The notes beneath the pieces are model-generated. The model did no database searches, was not told the DNA's origin, and saw only the letters and a program-made list of their open reading frames with translations. From UBA2206 sp049303905 (lineage in GTDB: Bacteria > Patescibacteriota > Minisyncoccia > Moranbacterales > UBA2206): 28,353 nt of DNA. Shown here piece by piece: positions 7,497-14,725 of this stretch. The position numbers were made by a program, and so were the translations under genes. Position 1 is the stretch's first letter; each line of letters starts with the position of its first letter. The stretch is taken from assembly GCA_049303905.1 (NCBI GenBank), contig JBAQNP010000044.1, positions 1-28,353 of the forward strand, given 5' to 3'.

Positions 7497-8033
7497 TTAT
7501 TCTCCTTTCCCAAACTTTTCATTATACAACTTCACACTTTTTTTCACTGCAGAAATTGCTGCTTCTTTTCCTTCCACGCCAGTTATTTCTACAACTTTAT
7601 TTTCAATAGTTTTATAAGTTTCCAAGAAATGTTTAAACTCTTTAATTGTGTGCTTATTGATATCTTCCAAATCATTTGTCTCTTCCCAACGAGGATCAGA
7701 AACTGGCACTGCAATTATTTTGTCATCACCTTCTCCCCCATCAATCATATGCATCACAGCTACAGGACGAACTTCTACTAAAATTCCAGTTGAGAGTGGA
7801 TAAGTTGAAAGCACAATCACGTCTAGAGCGTCTCCATCTTCCCAAAGAGTTTGTGGAGCAAATCCATAATCAAAAGGATAATCTTGAGAAGATTTCATGG
7901 CGCGATCTAATTTGATAAGACCGGTTTTTTTATCAATCTCATATTTATTTTTAGAGCCTTTTGGAATTTCAATTATTACATTAAATTTTTCTGGAGACTT
8001 TTCTCCAAGCTCCAAATCATGCCAAAGATTCAT
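7497..8033 (-). CDS. ppa: Inorganic pyrophosphatase (family I)
   Basis: This soluble enzyme hydrolyses pyrophosphate to two phosphates and pulls forward polymerisation and activation reactions. The 178-residue chain has the family I core. It shows EIPKGSKNKYEIDKKTG, then DYPFDYGFAPQTLWEDGDALDVIVLS with metal-binding Asp66, Asp68 and Asp71, then MIDGGEGDDKIIAVP with Asp98 and Asp103. The usual signature DGDPxD reads DGDALD here (Ala69 for Pro), a mild variation outside the metal ligands. The start has no ribosome binding site; the 26-base gap to nusA is AT-only in its central part. It is probably transcribed with nusA upstream and tig-clpP downstream. Confidence 0.95.
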   Translation of the reverse strand: MNLWHDLELGEKSPEKFNVIIEIPKGSKNKYEIDKKTGLIKLDRAMKSSQDYPFDYGFAPQTLWEDGDALDVIVLSTYPLSTGILVEVRPVAVMHMIDGGEGDDKIIAVPVSDPRWEETNDLEDINKHTIKEFKHFLETYKTIENKVVEITGVEGKEAAISAVKKSVKLYNEKFGKGE

Positions 8034-8059
8034 AATATTTTTAAATTAAAAATTAATTT

Positions 8060-9346
8060 TTATTCTTCTGTTATTTTTGCTTCTTCTTCCGCTTCCACAG
8101 CTTCTATTTCTTCAGTTTTTTCCTCATCATTTTGTGATTCATCTGCATCGGCTTGTGGTGTGACTCCCTTGATATCAATCTTCCAACCCGTAAGTTTGGC
8201 AGCCAAGCGAACATTTTGTCCGCGTTTTCCAATAGCTAGTGACAATTGATCTTCCAAAACTGAAACTATTGCTTCATTTTTCTCTTCATTAATATCCACT
8301 TTCAAAACCTTAGCTGGCGAAAGAGAAGCTGAGATAAATTTCGCCACGTTTTCATTCCAAAGCACGATATCAATTTTTTCTCCGCCTAATTCATCAATCA
8401 CTGCTTGAACTCTGGTACCCTTTTGTCCAACACAAGATCCAATTGGATCAATTCCTTCTTCAGTAGAAGCCACTGCAATTTTTGTTCGCTCTCCAGCTTC
8501 TCTGGCAATTGATTTGATTTCCACTGTTCCCGCAAAAATTTCTGGTACTTCCAATTCAAACATTTTTTTCACCATATCCGGATTAGTTCGACTCAAAGTT
8601 ATCCCAGGACCTTTTGTTCCGGCATCAACTTTTTGCAAATATACTTTCACTCTTTGCCCTAAACGATAATTCTCTCTTTCAATTTGTTCATTAGGAAAAA
8701 GCACTCCGATTGATTTTCCAAGATCAACAAAAACGTTGCGCCCTTCAACTCTTTGTACCACACCACTAATAATTTCACCTTCCTTATTTTTATATTCTTC
8801 AAACATTGAATCTCTTTCCGCTTCACGAATTCTTTGAATGATTACCTGTTTGGCAGTTTGCGCTGCTACTCGTCCATAATCACTTTTTTGTTCCAATTCT
8901 GTTTCAATAATATCGCCAACCTTAGCATTCTTTTTGATTTTTTTTGCTTCTTCCAAAGTAAGATCTCTCTCTGCATTATATCTTGGCAATTTTTCTTCAT
9001 CATCTTCCAAATTCTTAGCAAAAACAGGTTCTCCCTTTTCTTTCTTCTTATCATCTTCCATTTCTTCCTCTTCTATTGGAAATTCACGCATTGTTTCGTC
9101 CACCACTTCTTTGACAAGGAAAAACTTTGCTCCTCCCGTAAGCTCATCAAATTCACTGCGGATATTTTGCCCTCGTTTTCCATAGTCTTTCTTATAAGCG
9201 GCGGCCAGCGCGGCTTCAATTGTTTCAATTACCTTGTCTTTAGAAATTCCTTTTTCTTCACAAAGCGCTGAAATAGCTGACCCAAAATCACCAGTTCGGC
9301 CCGCTGATTCATTTTCTTCGTCTTTTTTCATCTTTTTCTTTGCCAT
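8060..9346 (-). CDS. nusA: Transcription termination/antitermination factor NusA
   Basis: NusA binds RNA polymerase and nascent RNA and modulates pausing, termination and antitermination. Domains in order are an RNA polymerase-binding N-terminal domain (about 20-180), S1 (GEIISGVVQRVEGRNVFVDLG, about 187-260), and two KH domains (GSCVGQKGTRVQAVIDELGG and LSLAIGKRGQNVRLAAKLTG). The acidic C-terminal tail is rich in Glu. An extra highly acidic loop (about residues 90-130, EEEEMEDDKKKEKGE and onward) is inserted in the N-terminal domain relative to E. coli NusA. The usual upstream partner rimP is absent; the abiE toxin-antitoxin pair lies upstream instead, and infB, often downstream of nusA elsewhere, sits 10 kb away. 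No clear ribosome binding site precedes the ATG. Confidence 0.95.
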   Translation of the reverse strand: MAKKKMKKDEENESAGRTGDFGSAISALCEEKGISKDKVIETIEAALAAAYKKDYGKRGQNIRSEFDELTGGAKFFLVKEVVDETMREFPIEEEEMEDDKKKEKGEPVFAKNLEDDEEKLPRYNAERDLTLEEAKKIKKNAKVGDIIETELEQKSDYGRVAAQTAKQVIIQRIREAERDSMFEEYKNKEGEIISGVVQRVEGRNVFVDLGKSIGVLFPNEQIERENYRLGQRVKVYLQKVDAGTKGPGITLSRTNPDMVKKMFELEVPEIFAGTVEIKSIAREAGERTKIAVASTEEGIDPIGSCVGQKGTRVQAVIDELGGEKIDIVLWNENVAKFISASLSPAKVLKVDINEEKNEAIVSVLEDQLSLAIGKRGQNVRLAAKLTGWKIDIKGVTPQADADESQNDEEKTEEIEAVEAEEEAKITEE

Positions 9347-9378
9347 AAAATTATATATTAGTTACTTATTAATAAAGA

Positions 9379-9399
9379 AAGTCCGCTTTGGGCGAACTT
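9379..9399 (-). terminator. Weak terminator after the abiE pair
   Basis: Read on the minus strand, AAGTTCGC and GCGGACTT pair over 8 bp with one U-G wobble around CCAAA and run into TCTTTATTA. The wobble only works on the minus strand, so it suits termination of the abiE transcript ahead of nusA. Confidence 0.45.
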
Positions 9400-9434
9400 C
9401 ATCAGACACTATCTTACTTTTAGATGATACTAAA

Positions 9435-10166
9435 TTAAGCGTCTTTCGTCAAGACTTCGCTACTTTTCTTTGTTCGCCTCAATGTATCCGCATAATTTTT
9501 CAATTGAAAAATCAAATCTTTTTTCAAATTATTTATTACCCAATCTTTTTGCTTAGCGCTAAGAAGTTCTCCTAATCCATGCAAAATATCCTTATTGTCA
9601 AATTTTTCCAAAACATCTATTGATTTTTCAATATATTCAACAATATTTTTACCAGTTTTTTTCATTAATGTTTCTTCGCTAATTTCCCAATGTTTTGAAA
9701 AAAAATAATGTGTATCAAAAAAATCTCGCGAGGCGGTTTTTTTTCTATCCGCTAGCGCCGCCAGCTTGCAAGCAAATGCATCACTTGGCTCCATAACTTT
9801 CATCATAATTCCCAAATAATTTTGCACCGAAAAATTCCCTGCGCTTCCTCTTCTTGAAATTTCTATTTTGATATTTCTTTCATTTTTTCCATATGACAAT
9901 AAAAAGAAAATTGTATAGTGCTTTATGTGTTTTTCCAAAATTACTCCGTGTTTTTCGATGATTTTCTCTATTTCCCGAAAAACAAGTTCTTCCTTTTTAT
10001 CATCCAACAAATCAAAATCTAAATCAACGCTAAAGCGGGGCAAATCATAGAAAAGATAGGCTGCTGTACCACCCTTAAAACCTAAATAAGAGGCAATAGG
10101 AAGAGTTTCATAAATATCCTTGAGTATTTCAACCATTATAGTTTTGTGCAATTCCCAATTAAGCAT
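9435..10166 (-). CDS. AbiEii/AbiGii-family nucleotidyltransferase toxin
   Basis: AbiEii-type toxins are nucleotidyltransferase-fold proteins that form the toxic half of type IV toxin-antitoxin or abortive-infection systems. The 243-residue product has the diagnostic N-terminal segment LGFKGGTAAYLFYDLPRFS followed by VDLDFDLLDD, with the paired Asp residues (48, 50) expected to bind metal. Further on, KLAALADRKKTASRDFFD matches the conserved Lys/Arg-Asp region of the family. It overlaps the antitoxin gene by 8 bases, so translation is coupled. The target of this particular toxin cannot be told from sequence; relatives modify tRNA or other nucleic acids. The downstream spacer contains a weak terminator. 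Confidence 0.88.
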   Translation of the reverse strand: MLNWELHKTIMVEILKDIYETLPIASYLGFKGGTAAYLFYDLPRFSVDLDFDLLDDKKEELVFREIEKIIEKHGVILEKHIKHYTIFFLLSYGKNERNIKIEISRRGSAGNFSVQNYLGIMMKVMEPSDAFACKLAALADRKKTASRDFFDTHYFFSKHWEISEETLMKKTGKNIVEYIEKSIDVLEKFDNKDILHGLGELLSAKQKDWVINNLKKDLIFQLKNYADTLRRTKKSSEVLTKDA

Positions 10167-10728
10167 AATTTTTTTTATAAAAATTTATATGTTTTTTCAT
10201 GGTTTTATTGTCATAAAGATCGGCCAGTGCCAAACATTTTTCCCAATCGATATTTTTCAAATTATCAAAATAATAATTTGGATTAATATAAATCATATCA
10301 CAAAAAGCTCGCTCCTTGGAGGCAACAAAAAATTCATTTTCTCTTTTGATTCCAGCTTGATTCAAAAGTGAATTTTTTTTTATCTTTCGATAAATTATTT
10401 TTTGGCCATCAGATAATTCTATTTCTCTGGAAAGATAACTCGCCACAAAGATTGTTTCGTAGTGTTGAAAAATAACGCCTTCGTTTCGCAGTACTGTTTC
10501 AAAGCTAAGATACGCCGGAGAATAAATTTTTGTCGCTGTTTCAAAAATATTATATTGGGGTTTAGCATAAATGCCTCGCCTAAGACGAATTAGATCTCCC
10601 TTATCAATATAATATTTTATGCCTGATTTAAGTTGATTCAGATTATCTTCTCCCCAAATCAAGCCAATCTCTTTGGCAGTAAAAACTGTGCTTTTGGCTT
10701 TATAAAGGCTTAAAATTCTATTTTCCAT
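10159..10728 (-). CDS. AbiEi-like antitoxin / transcriptional regulator
   Basis: This protein begins with a winged-helix-like segment (TVFTAKEIGLIWGE through LIRLRRGIYAKPQYNIFE). The RLRRGIYA turn is typical of AbiEi-type antitoxin domains, and a larger C-terminal domain follows (SFETVLRNEGVIFQHYETIF, then FFVASKERAFCDMIYINP). AbiEi proteins neutralise AbiEii and repress their own operon. I start it at the ATG at 10728 (MENRILSLY, 189 residues). The frame runs back to an ATG at 10779, but that codon lies upstream of the -10 box of a perfect promoter and would not be in the mRNA. A palindrome at the predicted start point is the likely autoregulatory site. The toxin gene follows with an 8-base overlap. 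Confidence 0.85.
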   Translation of the reverse strand: MENRILSLYKAKSTVFTAKEIGLIWGEDNLNQLKSGIKYYIDKGDLIRLRRGIYAKPQYNIFETATKIYSPAYLSFETVLRNEGVIFQHYETIFVASYLSREIELSDGQKIIYRKIKKNSLLNQAGIKRENEFFVASKERAFCDMIYINPNYYFDNLKNIDWEKCLALADLYDNKTMKKHINFYKKNYA

Positions 10729-10742
10729 AACTTTTGTGAACC

Positions 10743-10767
10743 ATAGGTAATAAATATTCTTACCTAT
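10743..10767. promoter_or_regulatory. Operator-like palindrome of the abiE operon
   Basis: ATAGGTAA (10743-10750) and TTACCTAT (10760-10767) are perfect inverted 8-base arms around 9 bases. They begin directly after the -10 box and cover the predicted start point near 10761. AbiEi antitoxins are known to repress their promoters through inverted repeats; the assignment to this one is inference. Confidence 0.65.
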
Positions 10768-10796
10768 ATTATATATCATCCAGTAAAATTTGTCAA
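10768..10796 (-). promoter_or_regulatory. abiE promoter
   Basis: Perfect consensus: minus-strand TTGACA (10796-10791), 17-base spacer, TATAAT (10773-10768). It fixes the antitoxin start at 10728 rather than 10779. Confidence 0.85.
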
Positions 10797-10831
10797 TTCT
10801 GGCAATTTTACCGAAATCGGACCACTAAAAT

Positions 10832-10860
10832 TTGACTTTTTTCCAATTTTGTGCTAGTAT
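10832..10860 (+). promoter_or_regulatory. Promoter of the SPFH operon
   Basis: TTGACT (10832-10837), 17-base spacer and TAGTAT (10855-10860) predict a start near 10867 and a leader of about 128 bases. Confidence 0.6.
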
Positions 10861-10868
10861 TATATGTT

Positions 10869-10935
10869 ATCACAATAGTGTGATGACCAGCTAAAAAACT
10901 TTATTTTGGAGCTGTCAAAAAGAGGTTCTTTGACA
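10869..10935 (+). promoter_or_regulatory. Two inverted repeats in the SPFH operon leader
   Basis: ATCACA-N4-TGTGAT (10869-10884) sits right at the predicted transcription start and looks like an operator. TGTCAAA-N9-TTTGACA (10913-10935) lies further into the leader and could be a second site or an RNA hairpin. No regulator gene is assigned to either. Confidence 0.45.
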
Positions 10936-10994
10936 ATTACATATCACACACAAACTTAAAGGTTCCGTCTTGAAGGCGGGGAAGGCAGGACAAG

Positions 10995-11906
10995 ATGATT
11001 ATTGGCATAATATTGATTATTTTCGGAATAATTATGGCATATTTGGGAGTAGCTTTTCGTTATGTTCCGCCACCGGAAAAGTGGGTGGTGGAAATAAATT
11101 TTCCAGGAAAAGGCAGTATAAAAAAACCTTGGGATTCCGGCATTCACTTTTTGTGGCTTCCTATCAAGCCATTCATGTTCGTCAGAAACAAATTGAACTG
11201 CGCCGATGAAGCAATTGATATCACTATCGGCGTAGATGACGACAATCCGGGAGGGAAAAGTTTGGTCGAATTTGTCGATGTTTCTGCTGGAGTGCATTGC
11301 CAAATAGTCTTAAAAGTCATAGATCCCATCAGGGCTACCTACGAGATAGGCGACTACAAGGAAGCGGCGATTCAGAGAGTTGAATCTAACTTCCGAAAAT
11401 TTTTGGGTTCTATGAAACTTGATGATGCTATGCAGGATGTAGATAAAAGAAGTGCCATCGCTAAGGATAATTTTATTGATGTTAATAACGCCCTAGCTAA
11501 ATGGGGCGTTGCCATCACGAACGCAGGAAACGAAATCACAATAATTGATTTTATCCTCAGCTCAAAAACCATTGATCAAAGAGACAAGCTTATTGCCGCT
11601 CAAAAAGATTTTGATGTAACAATAAAAACGGCCGAAGGCGAAAAACAAAAAGCCGTTTTGGCCGGCAAGGGGTATGGCGAAGGAGAGGTTGAAAAAATAA
11701 AAATTATTGCCAAAGAATTATCCCTTGAGCCAACCCAAGTAATCGAATATTTACTCAAGCTTGGAATGCTTAAGGCTATCGATGGCTCCACCATAATCGC
11801 GACTAGCGAAGGTGGAAAACTCAACACCCCAATTGATCTTGCCTCTGTTATGTTCGCAATTGACAATGCTCGCTCAAAAAATACGCAGAAAGGAGCAACT
11901 CCATGA
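10995..11906 (+). CDS. SPFH/band-7 domain membrane protein
   Basis: The 303-residue protein has one N-terminal membrane helix (about 2-22) followed by a band-7/SPFH region. That region shows the phrase VPPPEKWVVEINFPGKG, then HFLWLPIKPFMFVRNKL and a conserved hydrophobic core (VSAGVHCQIVLKVIDPIRATYEI). A Lys/Glu/Ala-rich helical stretch (about 190-250, containing AEGEKQKAVLAGKGYGEGE) is typical of prohibitin/stomatin-like proteins. Such proteins form membrane microdomain rings and often control proteases or scaffold partners. The start at 10995 is supported by the purine-rich GGCAGGACAAG just upstream. It overlaps the next gene by four bases (ATGA), so the two products probably act together. 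The promoter and leader carry operator-like repeats, suggesting regulated expression. Confidence 0.85.
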   Translation: MIIGIILIIFGIIMAYLGVAFRYVPPPEKWVVEINFPGKGSIKKPWDSGIHFLWLPIKPFMFVRNKLNCADEAIDITIGVDDDNPGGKSLVEFVDVSAGVHCQIVLKVIDPIRATYEIGDYKEAAIQRVESNFRKFLGSMKLDDAMQDVDKRSAIAKDNFIDVNNALAKWGVAITNAGNEITIIDFILSSKTIDQRDKLIAAQKDFDVTIKTAEGEKQKAVLAGKGYGEGEVEKIKIIAKELSLEPTQVIEYLLKLGMLKAIDGSTIIATSEGGKLNTPIDLASVMFAIDNARSKNTQKGATP

Positions 11907-12322
11907 TTTATTTTATATTTATAGGGATTTGTTTTATCATTGGAGGAATAATTAAAATCATCGTTGATATTCCACTCCTGTTTATACTCTGCGGATTATT
12001 TGGAGTAATATTATTTTTTATTTTTTTAAATTTAATATTACACAGATCCACATCTATTGCTACGCCTCCGCCAAAGCCCTCTCCACCACCAACGACACCT
12101 GTCATACCTTGCGTAGCGACACCAGCACCCGCTGGCAAAAGCTATGCCTGGATTTGGATTAGTCTTGTTGCGTTGATTATCGCTGGATTAATTTTTTACT
12201 CGGCGAACAAAAAACCTGAGAGCAATGATGATGCTATCAGTAAAAAAACTCCCAGTGAGGGTACGCTCGTGGATCCTCATGAGAGTTGGCAAGATTACAT
12301 CATGAGCAGAGGATTATTATAA
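11903..12322 (+). CDS. Small membrane protein with proline-rich linker, SPFH partner
   Basis: I do not recognise this 139-residue protein. It has two adjacent N-terminal membrane helices (about 2-20 and 23-46) and a Pro/Thr/Ala-rich segment (TPPPKPSPPPTTPVIP). A third membrane helix follows (about 82-103, WIWISLVALIIAGLIFYSA), and the soluble tail ends in ESWQDYIMSRGLL. It has no visible OB-fold, so it is not a NfeD-type partner, although the arrangement next to an SPFH gene resembles nfeD/SPFH operons. The start is coupled to the SPFH stop (ATGA overlap) and is preceded by AAAGGAG, a usable ribosome binding site. A function in assembling or tethering the SPFH ring is inference only. Confidence 0.75.
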   Translation: MIYFIFIGICFIIGGIIKIIVDIPLLFILCGLFGVILFFIFLNLILHRSTSIATPPPKPSPPPTTPVIPCVATPAPAGKSYAWIWISLVALIIAGLIFYSANKKPESNDDAISKKTPSEGTLVDPHESWQDYIMSRGLL

Positions 12323-12332
12323 TCTCTGTTCT

Positions 12333-12375
12333 AAAAAAGCGACAATCCTAGTATTATCTGGACTGTCGCTTTTTT
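12333..12375. terminator. Bidirectional terminator between the SPFH and pilin operons
   Basis: AAAAAAGCGACA (12333-12344) pairs with TGTCGCTTTTTT (12364-12375), with a few further pairs inside. It has T-runs on both strands and lies between convergent operons. Confidence 0.85.
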
Positions 12376-12397
12376 GATTTTCAAAAAAATTTCAAAT

Positions 12398-13675
12398 CTA
12401 AAACAATCTGCTCGTAGCGCGAAGCGCCATGTCAACTGCACGAATAATCACAAAACCAGAAAGTGCCACAATTATCCCAATGATCGAATAGGTCATATTT
12501 TTTTTGGCCGTTTCGATCATTTTGTCATTGCCTGACGCCATCAAATATTGACCACCAGAAATGATGAAAGCAATGAAAGTGATGAGACCCAAAATTTCGA
12601 GCATCCAACTCACAATATTCACCAGCACAACTTTTACATTCGGAGAATCAGGAATGCCAGTCCTGGCAATTGAATCAAAATCCAATCCGCCTGCGCCACT
12701 AGCGCCAGAACCACTCTTCGTATTATTTATATAATAACTTGCAAACTTACTCGCTTCGTTCCCATAATAACCGCCACTGCTTATCATTGAGCAATCAATT
12801 CCAGTCGGTTTCATTTGAAGACACTTATTAGTCAAGGAATTTAGATATGTCGACATTGAAACACATTCTGCTGAAGTAAATAGATTTTGACATTGGTTGG
12901 CAAGAATGACTCTATCATTGTCAGTACTACAATTTTTATTATTACTATCACATTGCGATTCATAAGCAACAGCATTATTCGCTTTTACCGTAATAGGATC
13001 TGAGGATGTACCTGTTGTAGTTCCATTTGAATTGTTCACATTCGTACCTCCGCCAGAAGAATTGTTTGTTGGATTGGAAGTCAAACCCGATAATGAAGTT
13101 GCTGAAGGACTCATAATAAATTTGCAACAAGTTTTATCCCACCAATTATCCGAGCATTCACTCACAGCCAGAGTTGTTGATCCCGCCGGACACGCGCCAT
13201 GTTGGCATTTTCCCACAGGAGTTCGACTAGAATCATTCGCAATATCAGAACAATCATATTCAGATGAAGGCAGTGGCGTTGGATTGTCTTTCAACCCCAC
13301 AATGCCACAACAAGTTGTATCAATCCAATTTCCCTTGCAATCACTGCTGTTTAGTTTCGTTGTTCCGGTCGTACAATCACCATATTCACATATCCCCTCT
13401 ATACCACTAGCATCCATACAAATATCAGATGATGAATTGTCCTCAAATGTAGCATCCTGAATACAACAAGTAGTTTGCATAGTATTTTCAGCACATTCCT
13501 TTTGAGAAGCCGCCGTATCCTCTATATATCCCGATGAACACCACATTTGACATGTTCCAAATGGTTGTTTAGTTCCACAAACATTTGTCGCCATTACCTT
13601 TCTAATCGGCAAACAAAAAATAATCGCGATTAGACCAAAGAAAAATAAATTTTTTATTTTTATATTATATTTCAT
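12398..13675 (-). CDS. Cysteine-rich surface protein with C-terminal VirB2-like pilin domain
   Basis: The 425-residue protein starts with a signal peptide (MKYNIKIKNLFFFGLIAIIF, cleavage near residue 29). Three tandem six-cysteine modules follow at 33-71, 86-123 and 142-184. Each has the order C..C..C..C-x8-CC: C33/42/46/61/70-71, then C86/96/101/113/122-123, then C142/157/162/174/183-184. A Ser/Thr/Asn/Gly-rich linker (about 190-230) leads to a further Cys-containing region (about 240-300). The C-terminus has two membrane helices with the loop ISGGQYLMASGNDKMIETAK, the pattern of the small T4SS-type pilins encoded upstream. The start follows the previous stop by two bases (TAAATATG), indicating coupling. 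A disulfide-stabilised, exported adhesin or pilus-tip component is the likely type of role, but no known ectodomain family is recognised. Confidence 0.8.
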   Translation of the reverse strand: MKYNIKIKNLFFFGLIAIIFCLPIRKVMATNVCGTKQPFGTCQMWCSSGYIEDTAASQKECAENTMQTTCCIQDATFEDNSSSDICMDASGIEGICEYGDCTTGTTKLNSSDCKGNWIDTTCCGIVGLKDNPTPLPSSEYDCSDIANDSSRTPVGKCQHGACPAGSTTLAVSECSDNWWDKTCCKFIMSPSATSLSGLTSNPTNNSSGGGTNVNNSNGTTTGTSSDPITVKANNAVAYESQCDSNNKNCSTDNDRVILANQCQNLFTSAECVSMSTYLNSLTNKCLQMKPTGIDCSMISSGGYYGNEASKFASYYINNTKSGSGASGAGGLDFDSIARTGIPDSPNVKVVLVNIVSWMLEILGLITFIAFIISGGQYLMASGNDKMIETAKKNMTYSIIGIIVALSGFVIIRAVDMALRATSRLF

Positions 13676-13677
13676 AT

Positions 13678-14097
13678 TTAGAATGATGAACCACTAAGCA
13701 TATACCGCGCTGCTTGAAAAACTACAAATCCGGAAAGTCCAACTATGACTCCAATAATAGAATATAGCATAGCTTTTTTTGCTTTCCCTGCTTGCGTTTC
13801 ATCCCCCGCCGCAGTTAGATACATTATACCAGCAATAACAAAACCGATAACCGAAACAACACTTAAAATTCCAAGAAGCCAATAAAGAATATTTTCCACA
13901 ATTCCAAAAATCGACCCTCCTGGTAAGCCATAGGAATTGTTGCTCAATCCTCCCGAACCAAAACCTCCACCCGAACCTCCAGAGCCAACACTAATTCCAA
14001 ACCCCCAATCAACATCTAGTCCTGCCGAAGCAATCTTCGGCAAAAGAATCATCGCGCCGACATATGCCAGCAACAACATCGTTTTTATTTTTTTCAT
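13678..14097 (-). CDS. VirB2/TrbC-like T4SS-type pilin, Gly-rich N-terminus
   Basis: The 139-residue protein has a signal peptide (MKKIKTMLLLAYVGAMILL, cleavage after IASA) and a glycine/serine-rich stretch (about residues 32-55). A pilin domain of two membrane helices is joined by the short charged loop GIMYLTAAGDETQAGKAKKA, followed by MLYSIIGVIVGLSGFVVFQAA. That helix-loop-helix pattern is the hallmark of VirB2/TrbC-like pilins of type IV secretion systems and recurs in five genes here. No ribosome binding site is visible upstream of its ATG. The cysteine-rich protein gene follows after two bases. Confidence 0.8.
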   Translation of the reverse strand: MKKIKTMLLLAYVGAMILLPKIASAGLDVDWGFGISVGSGGSGGGFGSGGLSNNSYGLPGGSIFGIVENILYWLLGILSVVSVIGFVIAGIMYLTAAGDETQAGKAKKAMLYSIIGVIVGLSGFVVFQAARYMLSGSSF

Positions 14098-14221
14098 TTT
14101 TTTTATTTACGAACTACGAAATAAGCGAACTACGAAAAAAATTAATCTTACATTTTTAGTATTAATTTTATTTTCGTATTTTCGTATTTCGTATTAAATT
14201 CGTATTTCGTAATTAAATTAT
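14098..14221. repeat. Intergenic inverted repeats of ACGAA words
   Basis: The 124-base spacer between two pilin genes is made of repeated words: TTTACGAACTACGAA near its left end, and TTTTCGTATTTTCGTATTTCG then TTCGTATTTCGTAA toward its right. The two sides can pair into a long imperfect hairpin. Related hairpins occur at 19014-19078 and 22185-22262. No gene is seen. Confidence 0.55.
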
Positions 14222-14593
14222 TTAAAATATTTGTGCACCATTAAGTAAATATACCGCCGCTTGAAAAATCACAAAACCGCTGAGTCCCACAATTATCCCG
14301 ATTATCGAATATGTCATAGCTTTTTTAGCTTTTCCTGCTTGGGTTTCATCACCTGAGGCGGTGAGATACATAATACCTGCAATTGCAAAAGCGCCAAAGG
14401 AAACTACTTCTAAAATTCCCAAAAACCAAAAAACTACATTGGAGATAATTCCAAAAATCGGCGACTCAGGAAGATTGAGACTTTTCACTGCCGGATCTTC
14501 CAAGCTCCACTGCGCCAAAATTTTTGTCGGCAAAAAAAAGTAAACTAGAGAAATTGCAATTGATAGAATTTTATTTTTTAATTTTGTTTTCAT
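14222..14593 (-). CDS. VirB2/TrbC-like T4SS-type pilin
   Basis: The 123-residue protein has a signal peptide (MKTKLKNKILSIAISLVYFF, cleavage near ILA-Q). Two membrane helices surround the loop GIMYLTASGDETQAGKAKKA, then MTYSIIGIIVGLSGFVIFQAA. It is the closest relative of the 139-residue pilin next to it; the loop differs by one residue over 20, so the pair probably arose by a recent duplication. A promoter with a perfect -10 box lies upstream, overlapping the terminator of the preceding pilin gene, and the leader contains a perfect 14-base tandem repeat. No ribosome binding site is visible. As a small exported protein it is a candidate major or minor pilus subunit. Confidence 0.8.
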   Translation of the reverse strand: MKTKLKNKILSIAISLVYFFLPTKILAQWSLEDPAVKSLNLPESPIFGIISNVVFWFLGILEVVSFGAFAIAGIMYLTASGDETQAGKAKKAMTYSIIGIIVGLSGFVIFQAAVYLLNGAQIF

Positions 14594-14614
14594 GTATTTA
14601 TATTTTTTTTGTTA

Positions 14615-14642
14615 CATGTTTCATGCTTCATGTTTCATGCTT
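14615..14642. repeat. Perfect 14-base tandem duplication in a pilin leader
   Basis: CATGTTTCATGCTT occurs twice back-to-back (14615-14628, 14629-14642), directly downstream (minus-strand sense) of the -10 box at 14651-14646. It could be an operator or simply a slippage product. Confidence 0.8.
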
Positions 14643-14645
14643 AAA

Positions 14646-14674
14646 ATTATACCATACTTTCTCAAAAATAAAAA
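14646..14674 (-). promoter_or_regulatory. Promoter of the downstream pilin genes
   Basis: The minus strand has a perfect TATAAT (14651-14646), 17 bases after a poor -35 TTTTTA (14674-14669). It would allow the 123-, 139- and 425-residue pilin-family genes to be transcribed separately from the upstream part of the cluster. Confidence 0.4.
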
Positions 14675-14699
14675 CAACCCGTAATCCACAGGTTGTTTT
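14671..14699 (-). terminator. Terminator after the 118-residue pilin gene
   Basis: AAAACAACC (14671-14679) pairs with GGTTGTTTT (14691-14699). On the minus strand it continues into TTATTTTTG. It divides the pilin cluster into two transcription units. Confidence 0.75.
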
Positions 14700-14725
14700 T
14701 CTATTTCGAAATTTCAAAATTTTAT

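Noticed and set aside
8834..9271. Plus-strand 145-codon open frame, Phe-rich
   Set aside because: It is the antisense shadow of the Lys/Glu-rich nusA N-terminal region.
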